Positions 32,621 to 37,992 of a stretch of 37,992 nt of DNA are shown here, piece by piece (the first letter of the stretch is position 1; each line of letters begins with the position of its first letter). The stretch covers positions 1 through 37,992 of the forward strand of contig JBBSIF010000007.1 of assembly GCA_038232255.1 (NCBI GenBank). The letters run 5' to 3'. The position numbers were made by a program, and so were the translations under genes. The notes under the pieces are model-generated. The model ran no database searches. It had not been told where the DNA came from and saw nothing but the letters and a program-made list of their open reading frames with translations. This DNA comes from JAWWPG01 sp038232255. Its GTDB lineage: Bacteria; Actinomycetota; Actinomycetes; Propionibacteriales; Nocardioidaceae.

Positions 32621-34039
32621 CTATCCCACAGCCCCCTCCATCTGCATCTCGATCAGCCGGTTGAGCTCGAGCGCGTACTCCATCGGCAGCTCGCGGGCGA
32701 TCGGCTCGATGAATCCGCGGACGATCATCGCCATCGCCTCGTCCTCGGCCATACCCCGGCTCATCAGGTAGAAGAGCTGGTCCTCGCTGACCTTCGACAC
32801 CGTCGCCTCGTGCCCCATCGACACGTCGTCCTCCCGCACGTCGACGTACGGGTAGGTGTCGCTGCGGCTGATCTGGTCGACGAGCAGCGCGTCGCACCGC
32901 ACGGTGCTGGCGCTGTGGTGGGCACCGTCGTTGATCTGCACGAGACCGCGGTACGACGAGCGGCCACCGCCGCGGGCCACGGACTTGGAGATGATCGAGC
33001 TCGAGGTGTAAGGCGCGGCGTGCACCATCTTGGCGCCGGCGTCCTGGTGCTGGCCCTCGCCGGAGAACGCGATCGACAGCGTCTCGCCCTTGGCGTGCTC
33101 GCCCATCAGGTAGATGGCCGGGTACTTCATCGTGACCTTCGACCCGATGTTGCCGTCGACCCACTCCATCGTGGCCCCGGCCTCGCAGGTCGCCCGCTTC
33201 GTCACCAGGTTGTAGACGTTGTTGGACCAGTTCTGGATCGTCGTGTAGCGGCACCGGCCGCCCTTCTTGACGATGATCTCGACGACGGCGGAGTGCAGCG
33301 AGTCGGAGCTGTAGATCGGCGCCGTGCAGCCCTCGACGTAGTGCACGTAGGCGTCCTCGTCGACGATGATCAGGGTCCGCTCGAACTGGCCCATGTTCTC
33401 GGTGTTGATCCGGAAATACGCCTGCAGCGGGATGTCCACGTGGACGCCCTTGGGCACGTAGATGAACGAGCCGCCCGACCAGACCGACGTGTTCAGCGCG
33501 GCGAACTTGTTGTCCCCGACGGGGATCACGGAGCCGAAGTACTCGCGGAAGACGTCCTCGTGCTCACGCAGTCCCGTGTCGGTGTCGAGGAACAGCACGC
33601 CCTGCTCCTCGAGGTCCTCCCGGATCTTGTGGTAGACCACCTCGGACTCGTACTGGGCGGCGACACCGGCGACGAGCCGCTGCTTCTCCGCCTCGGGGAT
33701 GCCGAGCTTGTCGTAGGTGTTCTTGATCTCCTCCGGGAGGTCCTCCCACGACGTGGCCTGCTTCTCCGTGGAGCGCACGAAGTACTTGATGTTGTCGAAG
33801 TCGATCCCCGCGAGCTCCGCGCCCCACGTCGGCATGGGCTTGCGGCCGAACAGCCTCAGCCCCTTGAGGCGCAGGTCGAGCATCCACTCCGGCTCGTTCT
33901 TCAGCGCCGAGATACCGCGCACGACGCTCTCGTCGAGCCCTCGGTGGGCGCCCTCGCCGGCTGCGTCGGCGTCGGACCACCCGTACTCGTAGCGGCCGAT
34001 CCCCTCGAGTGCGGGGTTGAGCTGCTCAATGGATGTCAT
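32621..34039 (-). CDS. sufB: Fe-S assembly scaffold protein SufB
   Basis: A 472-residue central scaffold on which clusters are assembled with SufC and SufD. Diagnostic segments: SVWSGGSFIYVPKGVHVDIP, YVHYVEGCTAPIYSSDSLHS, the beta-helix with RYTTIQNWSNNVYNLVTKRA in outline, and the conserved Cys in TVRCDALL followed by DTYPYVDV. There is no intein. ATG 34039 overlaps the sufR stop (ATGA); the frame extends into sufR but the extension is not SufB. Confidence 0.96.
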   Translation of the reverse strand: MTSIEQLNPALEGIGRYEYGWSDADAAGEGAHRGLDESVVRGISALKNEPEWMLDLRLKGLRLFGRKPMPTWGAELAGIDFDNIKYFVRSTEKQATSWEDLPEEIKNTYDKLGIPEAEKQRLVAGVAAQYESEVVYHKIREDLEEQGVLFLDTDTGLREHEDVFREYFGSVIPVGDNKFAALNTSVWSGGSFIYVPKGVHVDIPLQAYFRINTENMGQFERTLIIVDEDAYVHYVEGCTAPIYSSDSLHSAVVEIIVKKGGRCRYTTIQNWSNNVYNLVTKRATCEAGATMEWVDGNIGSKVTMKYPAIYLMGEHAKGETLSIAFSGEGQHQDAGAKMVHAAPYTSSSIISKSVARGGGRSSYRGLVQINDGAHHSASTVRCDALLVDQISRSDTYPYVDVREDDVSMGHEATVSKVSEDQLFYLMSRGMAEDEAMAMIVRGFIEPIARELPMEYALELNRLIEMQMEGAVG

Positions 34040-34758
34040 CGTGGCGTCCTTCCGGAGCTGGCGGGTACGACGGGCGGCGGTACGGCGGGGAGCGGGTTGG
34101 GCACGTTGGTGGTGCACACCCCGTCACCGTGGGCGATGGTGGCGAGGCGCTGCACGTGGCGTCCGAGCAACCGGGAGAACACCTCGGTCTCGGCCTCGCA
34201 CAGCTCGGGGAACTCGGCGGCCACGTGAGCCACCGGGCAGTGGTGCTGGCACAGCTGCTCACGGCTTGCGGTGGCGGACACCGAGGCGGCGAAGCCGTCC
34301 TCGCTGAGTGCGGCGGCGAGGACCGATGCGCGCGCGCCGTCCGGAGCTGCCGCGACGACGGGGCGGTACCGCTCCTCGAGCTCAGCGGTGCGCCGGCGCG
34401 CGAAGTCGGCGACGGCGGCCGGGCCGCCGGACTCCCGAAGGAAGCGCAGCGCGCCGAGCGCCAGGTCGTCGTACCCCTGGTAGAACGTGTCGCGGCCGGA
34501 CTCGGTCAGCGCGAAGACCTTCGCCGGACGCCCGCGACCACGTGCGCCGTACACCCGCGGGGAGCGTGCCTCGACCGCGCCGATCTGCACCAGGTGGTCG
34601 AGGTGCCGCCGAACCGCGGCCGGTGTGAGGGCGAGCCGAGCCGCCAGGGCGGCGGCGGTCGACGGGCCGTTCTCGAGGATCGAAGCGGCGACGCGCTCGC
34701 GGGTCGGCGAGTCGTCGACGGCTTCCGCCATCGGCACCGCCACGCTCGCTGTTTTCAC
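34036..34758 (-). CDS. sufR: SufR Fe-S-sensing transcriptional repressor
   Basis: A 240-residue winged-helix regulator and first gene of the suf operon. The DNA-binding domain is at about 17-90 (STAAALAARLALTPAAVRRHL, in outline, then a GARGRGRPAKVFALTESG wing). Three cysteines, Cys170-x3-Cys174-x12-Cys187 (QLCQHHCP, PELCEAE), have the spacing reported for the 4Fe-4S ligands of mycobacterial SufR; Cys215 is additional. Holo-SufR should repress suf. GTG 34758 was chosen because it follows a -35/-10 pair by 6 nt; GTG 34785 would lie upstream of the -10 box. Confidence 0.93.
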   Translation of the reverse strand: MKTASVAVPMAEAVDDSPTRERVAASILENGPSTAAALAARLALTPAAVRRHLDHLVQIGAVEARSPRVYGARGRGRPAKVFALTESGRDTFYQGYDDLALGALRFLRESGGPAAVADFARRRTAELEERYRPVVAAAPDGARASVLAAALSEDGFAASVSATASREQLCQHHCPVAHVAAEFPELCEAETEVFSRLLGRHVQRLATIAHGDGVCTTNVPNPLPAVPPPVVPASSGRTPR

Positions 34759-34793
34759 AACACCATTGTGTCCTAATTGCCTCACCGCCTCAA
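34756..34793 (-). promoter_or_regulatory. suf operon promoter with overlapping SufR-type operator
   Basis: On the minus strand TTGAGG (34793-34788), a 17-nt spacer, CACAAT (34770-34765), then 6 nt and the GTG start at 34758. The perfect inverted repeat CACAA-N5-TTGTG (34770-34756) spans the -10 box through the start codon, so a bound repressor would block RNA polymerase. The form resembles known SufR operators (short dyads of CAAC/GTTG or CACA/TGTG type). Confidence 0.55.
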
Positions 34794-35072
34794 CAGCGCC
34801 CCGGTGCCAGTGTCCGGGCTCATGGGATGTCGACGGTCACGGTGGTTCCTCTGCTCCCTGCTTCCATCGCCTTGCGGGCTACTCGGTGGCCCTGCTGCGC
34901 CAAGACCCGGCGCGACCCTGAACTCATCGGTCATGCCTCCAACGTCACCTCGAGTTCCGCCGGCCCCGCACCGACGATGAGCGGAAGCGGTCGCCCCCCG
35001 GCCACCCCGCCACCTCAGCCTCGGTCAACCGTGCGGCGCCGCGGCGGGCGTGCCGCTCCTTAGACTGAGCGG
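34759..35072. other. Divergent intergenic region sufR / ABC transporter
   Basis: A 314-base gap. The left end holds the suf promoter and operator, and the right end holds the TAGACT box of the ABC operon. In between I see no frame with normal coding character. In mycobacteria this position between suf and the ABC-ctaA genes carries an mptB-like mannosyltransferase gene; nothing resembling it is here. Confidence 0.5.
35061..35066 (+). promoter_or_regulatory. -10 box TAGACT, leaderless promoter of the ABC-ctaA operon
   Basis: TAGACT is followed by exactly 6 nt (GAGCGG) and the GTG at 35073. It would produce a leaderless mRNA for the ATPase-permease-ctaA operon. Confidence 0.5.
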
Positions 35073-36011
35073 GTGAGCACCGCCGCGGTCGAGGCCCCCG
35101 CCGTCGAGATCAGGGACCTGGTGATGAGGTACGGCGACAAGACCGCCGTGGACGGGCTCAGCCTCACGGTGGCCGCGGGAGGCGTGACCGCCGTCCTCGG
35201 TCCGAACGGCGCCGGCAAGACCACCACGATCGAGACGTGCGAGGGCTACCGCCGCCCGCAGTCCGGCACCGTACGAGTCCTCGGTCTCGACCCCCGCCGT
35301 GACCACCGCGAGCTGGCGCCGCGTGTTGGCGTGATGCTGCAGCAGGGCGGCGCCTGGTCCACGGTGCGCGCCAGGGAGATGCTCGGCTACGTCGCGTCGC
35401 TGTACTCCGCCGCGCTCGACGTGGACCTGCTGGTCGAAAGGCTGGGGCTGAGCAGCTGCGGCAGGACGCCGTACCGGCGGCTCAGCGGGGGCCAGCAGCA
35501 GCGACTCGGGGTGGCGATGGCCGTCGTGGGCCGCCCCGACCTCGTCTTCCTGGACGAGCCGACCGCCGGACTGGACCCGCAGTCCCGGCACGCGACGTGG
35601 GAGCTGGTCGAGGAGCTGTCTCGGGACGGGGTCACTGTCGTGCTCACCACGCACTACATCGAGGAGGCCGAGCGCCTCGCCAGCCACGTGCACGTGCTCG
35701 ACGACGGTCGGCTCCTCGCCTCGGGGAGCCCCGCCGAGCTGACAGCGCGCGCATCGGGGGAGACGATCCGGTTCCACGCCTCCGCCGGCCTGGACCTCGC
35801 GGCTCTCGCGGCGGCGGTTCCACCCGGTTGCACCGTGACCGCGCAGCCCGGCGGCGGATACGCCGTCAGCGGCGACGTGTCCCCACACACCCTCGCGGCC
35901 GTCACGTCGTGGTGCGCCGGCCACGGCATCATGCCCGAGCACCTCAGCGTCGGGCGCGCGACTCTGGAGGACGTCTTCCTCGACCTCACGGGCCGCGAGC
36001 TCCGGGCATGA
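35073..36011 (+). CDS. ABC transporter ATP-binding protein (DrrA-like)
   Basis: A 312-residue ATPase of the drug/lipid exporter (CcmA/DrrA) class. Walker A GPNGAGKTT (about 43-51), Q-loop VMLQQGGAWS, signature LSGGQQQR, Walker B LVFLDEPTAGLD, H-loop LTTHYIEEAE. The C-terminal accessory domain (from residue 225) is typical of the class. Start GTG 35073 is leaderless. The stop overlaps the permease start (ATGA). The placement beside ctaA and suf parallels Rv1458c-Rv1457c-Rv1456c of M. tuberculosis. The substrate is unknown; a link to heme or oxidase assembly is suggested only by context. Confidence 0.93.
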   Translation: MSTAAVEAPAVEIRDLVMRYGDKTAVDGLSLTVAAGGVTAVLGPNGAGKTTTIETCEGYRRPQSGTVRVLGLDPRRDHRELAPRVGVMLQQGGAWSTVRAREMLGYVASLYSAALDVDLLVERLGLSSCGRTPYRRLSGGQQQRLGVAMAVVGRPDLVFLDEPTAGLDPQSRHATWELVEELSRDGVTVVLTTHYIEEAERLASHVHVLDDGRLLASGSPAELTARASGETIRFHASAGLDLAALAAAVPPGCTVTAQPGGGYAVSGDVSPHTLAAVTSWCAGHGIMPEHLSVGRATLEDVFLDLTGRELRA

Positions 36012-36784
36012 CGGCCCTCGGGTTCTCCCCACAGCCCGGAAGCGCTCCACTGGCCGCCATGGTGTGGACGCATGCCCGGATGGAGACGCGGCTGCTTGCG
36101 AGGAACGGCGAGCAGCTCCTCCTGGCGCTGGTGATCCCGCTGCTGCTCCTCGTCGGCGGCGCCGAGTCCGGCTCGGTGGTGAACCTCGGAGCGGGGCGGC
36201 GGATCGACGTGCTCACCCCAGGGGTCCTGGCGCTTGCGGTGATGTCGACGTCGTTCACGTCGCTCGCGATCGCGACCGGGTTCGAGCGTCGTTACGGCGT
36301 GCTGAAGCGCCTCGGCGCCAGTCCGCTGCCCCGCGCCGGGTTGCTGCTCGGCAAGATCGGGTCCCTGCTGCTCGTCGAGGCCGTGCAGCTCGTGCTCATC
36401 GGCGCGACCGGCCTCGCTCTCGGCTGGCATCCGCATGCTCATGCCTCTGAGGTCATCGCGGCGGCCATGCTGGTGCTTGCCGGCACCGCCGCGTTCGCCG
36501 CGCTGGCGCTGCTGATGGCCGGCACGCTGCGGGCGGAGGCGACGCTCGCGGCAGCCAACCTCGTCTACATCCTGCTGCTCGTCGCGGGTGCTGTCGTCGT
36601 CCCGCTGTCGTCGTACCCGTCGGCGTTGCGCCAGGTCGTCACCCTCCTCCCGTCCGGCGCCCTTGCCGAGGGGCTACGGGAGGCGCTGAGCGGAAGTGCG
36701 TTCGGCTGGCTCCGGCTGCTGGTGCTCGTCGGGTGGGCCGCTGTCGCGTCCGCCGCGGCGGTGAGGTTCTTCCGATGGGAGTGA
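36008..36784 (+). CDS. ABC-2 type transporter permease
   Basis: A 258-residue membrane subunit with six helices, partner of the ATPase just upstream (4-nt overlap). The N-terminal amphipathic MVWTHARMETRLLARN leads into helix 1 (LLLALVIPLLLLVGG). FERRYGVLKRLGASPLPR is the coupling-loop motif of this exporter class. Its 3' end overlaps ctaA by 10 nt, so all three genes are co-translated. Confidence 0.91.
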   Translation: MTALGFSPQPGSAPLAAMVWTHARMETRLLARNGEQLLLALVIPLLLLVGGAESGSVVNLGAGRRIDVLTPGVLALAVMSTSFTSLAIATGFERRYGVLKRLGASPLPRAGLLLGKIGSLLLVEAVQLVLIGATGLALGWHPHAHASEVIAAAMLVLAGTAAFAALALLMAGTLRAEATLAAANLVYILLLVAGAVVVPLSSYPSALRQVVTLLPSGALAEGLREALSGSAFGWLRLLVLVGWAAVASAAAVRFFRWE

Positions 36785-37755
36785 CCCGGGAGCTGACGCC
36801 CGACCGCTCGCACGCCGTGCGCCGCCGAGGCCCGGAGCGGATCCTCGCGTGGTCGCCGTCCCGGCAGGTCATGCACGGGCTTGCTGTCGCGTCGCTGTGC
36901 GCCAACATCGTGCTGGTCGTCACTGGTGGCGCGGTGCGGCTCACCGGCAGCGGGCTGGGCTGTCCGACGTGGCCGCGGTGCACGGCTGAGTCGTTCGTGG
37001 CCCACGACGCGCTCGGCGTCAACGGCTTCATCGAGTTCGGGAACCGGATGCTGACCTTCGTGCTGGCCGCCATCGCCGTGGCGACCTGGGTCGCCGCGAT
37101 GCGGCTTCGACCGGCTCGGTCGTCGCTGCGGTGGCTCGCTACCGTCCTGCTGCTGGCGATCCCCGCGCAGGCGGTGGTCGGCGGTGTCACGGTGCTGACG
37201 CACCTCAACCCGTGGGTGGTGTCCCTGCACCTGCTGTCCTCGCTCGCGATGATCGCCGTCGCCGTCTGGCTGGTACGACGGATCGACGAGCCGGACGTCC
37301 CGTCGGTCTCAGCAGTGCCGAGCGGGGTCGCCTGGCTCGCCCGCTGCACGTTCGCCGCCGCCTGGCTGGTGCTGTACGTCGGCACCGTCGTCACCGGGTC
37401 CGGCCCGCACGCCGGAAGCGCCGAGGCACCGCGCAACGGGCTGAGCCCCTCGTCGGTCAGCCAGCTGCACGCCGACCTCGTCTTCCTGCTCATCGGGCTC
37501 ACCGCCGGCACCTGGCTGGCGCTGCGCGCCGCCGACGGCCCACCGAACGCGCAGCGAGCTGCTCGCTGGCTGCTCGGGCTCGAGCTCGCGCAGGGCGTCG
37601 TGGGGTTCGTGCAGTACGCCACCGACCTCCCGGTGGGGCTCGTCGCCGTGCACATGCTGGGCGCCGCGCTGGTCAGTGCGGTCGCGGCGTGGCTGCTGCT
37701 CGCTGTCCGCGAGCGGCCGCCTCGCTCAGCAGTCGGCGTCGTCCAGCAGACGTAA
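36775..37755 (+). CDS. ctaA: Heme A synthase (COX15/CtaA family)
   Basis: Oxidises the C8 methyl of heme O to the formyl group of heme A for aa3-type cytochrome oxidase. The 326-residue protein has about eight membrane helices, the disulfide-type Cys pair Cys63/Cys69 (CPTWPRC), Glu87 in EFGNR, and His residues in SLHLLSS (His152), SQLHADL and AVHMLGA. The position that is His in EFxHR of B. subtilis CtaA reads Asn90. ATG 36775 overlaps the permease and is preceded by GTGAGG at 8 nt. The last 30 bases overlap an open frame on the other strand. Confidence 0.92.
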   Translation: MGVTRELTPDRSHAVRRRGPERILAWSPSRQVMHGLAVASLCANIVLVVTGGAVRLTGSGLGCPTWPRCTAESFVAHDALGVNGFIEFGNRMLTFVLAAIAVATWVAAMRLRPARSSLRWLATVLLLAIPAQAVVGGVTVLTHLNPWVVSLHLLSSLAMIAVAVWLVRRIDEPDVPSVSAVPSGVAWLARCTFAAAWLVLYVGTVVTGSGPHAGSAEAPRNGLSPSSVSQLHADLVFLLIGLTAGTWLALRAADGPPNAQRAARWLLGLELAQGVVGFVQYATDLPVGLVAVHMLGAALVSAVAAWLLLAVRERPPRSAVGVVQQT

Positions 37756-37900
37756 CGCCTGCGTCATCGCGGGGCGCCAGAAGTCGTCCATGTGCCCGCC
37801 GCCGACGACACGGAGCTGGCTGCAAACCCGCCGCGCCGCGATCAGCGCGGTGTGCAGCCGAGCGCCGATAGGGCGCAACCCCTTGACGGCGCCAGCTGCC
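37726..37900 (-). pseudogene. Probable C-terminal remnant of an alpha/beta hydrolase (esterase-like)
   Basis: The minus strand encodes RVVGGGHMDDFWRPAMTQAL followed by RLLDDADC and a stop at 37726-37728. Gly-Gly-His-x-x-x-x-Trp-x-Pro-Ala resembles the catalytic-His end of esterase D/antigen 85-like hydrolases, and a helix (ALIAARRVCS) precedes it. The frame stays open to the window edge, but from about 37900 the sequence turns AT-rich with an operator and no coding character, so the N-terminal part seems lost. The upper boundary is approximate. It overlaps the ctaA 3' end by 30 bases. Confidence 0.4.
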
Positions 37901-37915
37901 CCGTGGGAGAGTCCG

Positions 37916-37941
37916 TGGAATCGTTTACGGAATCGTTTACA
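37916..37941. promoter_or_regulatory. Tandem LacI/GalR-type operators
   Basis: GGAATCGTTTAC occurs twice head to tail (37917-37928, 37929-37940). On the minus strand this reads TGTAAACGATTCCG and CGTAAACGATTCCA, each one base from the TGNAANCGNTNNCA consensus of LacI/GalR-family (cre-type) operators. They lie 33-58 bases before the GTG at 37974. Confidence 0.5.
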
Positions 37942-37973
37942 GATTTTTTCGGCAGGGGAGGAACGAGGCGCCG

Positions 37974-37992
37974 GTGACGCTCGACAGCCGCG
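37974..37992 (+). CDS. Start of a gene cut by the right edge
   Basis: GTG at 37974 opens a frame (Met-Thr-Leu-Asp-Ser-Arg) that runs off the window. GGGGAGG at 37955-37961 is a ribosome binding site, 12 nt upstream. The product cannot be judged from six codons. The LacI-type operators upstream suggest a sugar-regulated gene, or the gene of the LacI regulator itself. Confidence 0.4.

Noticed and set aside
34800..34818. CCCGG/CCGGG dyad upstream of sufR
   Set aside because: A 5-bp G/C stem is expected by chance in this DNA and it lies outside the predicted promoter.
37792..37977. Plus-strand 61-codon frame at the right end
   Set aside because: Low coding character; it crosses the AT-rich operator region and lacks a ribosome binding site.
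1..37992. tRNA, rRNA, CRISPR, IS elements, prophage and toxin-antitoxin genes
   Set aside because: Both strands were read for T-loop motifs, regularly spaced repeats, transposase or integrase motifs and small paired frames; none was found.

Overview
The window is a stretch of chromosome from a GC-rich actinobacterium (Actinomycetes). The evidence is the heavy G/C bias at third codon positions, frequent GTG starts, actinobacterial families (acVLRF1, GAF-ANTAR regulators, DUF3099, ACT-type SerB, SufR with three clustered cysteines) and many start codons placed only 5-9 nt after a TAnnnT box, as in leaderless actinobacterial transcripts. Heme A synthase and SURF1 imply aerobic respiration with an aa3-type oxidase. 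The genus cannot be fixed from the sequence. No tRNA, rRNA, CRISPR array, IS element or phage gene was seen. Most of the window is ordinary core chromosome.

Layout. 1-5100: the 5' end of an aldo/keto reductase (minus, cut by the window edge), then a LigB-type dioxygenase, peptide deformylase, a convergent SpoU rRNA methyltransferase, a PEBP protein, an alpha/beta hydrolase, and a small membrane protein paired with a YetF/DUF421 protein. 5150-7570 (minus): nfeD - SPFH/band 7 - TauE/SafE permease. 7596-11007: a lone ABC ATPase, a conserved hypothetical gene, serB and a SixA-like phosphatase. 11057-13343 (minus): three consecutive GAF-ANTAR regulators. 13465-14943 (minus): fabG-fabI for fatty-acid elongation. 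15063-18197: DUF3099, moaA, SURF1 and an atypical SDR. 18315-24771: ABC exporter, LCP cell-wall ligase, ABC-F ATPase, neutral zinc metallopeptidase and acVLRF1 peptidyl-tRNA hydrolase. 25083-28014 (minus): a Tat-exported DUF1800-DUF1501 pair. 28129-34758 (minus): the complete Fe-S assembly operon sufR-sufB-sufD-Rieske-sufC-sufS-sufU-sufT. 35073-37755 (plus): a two-gene ABC-2 exporter and ctaA. At the right edge are a probable hydrolase remnant and a LacI-type double operator upstream of a gene that begins in the last bases.

How the genes work together. The suf operon is the most coherent unit. SufR, a predicted Fe-S-sensing repressor, is encoded first. A CACAA-N5-TTGTG dyad covers its own predicted -10 box and start codon, so the operon should repress itself when Fe-S supply is adequate. 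SufS and SufU mobilise sulfur, SufBCD assembles clusters, SufT matures them, and a Rieske protein is co-translated with them. ABC exporter plus ctaA next to suf is a familiar actinobacterial arrangement. Moco synthesis (moaA), heme A insertion (SURF1, ctaA) and Fe-S assembly all supply redox cofactors. The least understood parts are the triple GAF-ANTAR cluster, the DUF1800/DUF1501 pair, the dyad repeat at 18234-18293 and the double operator at the right edge.
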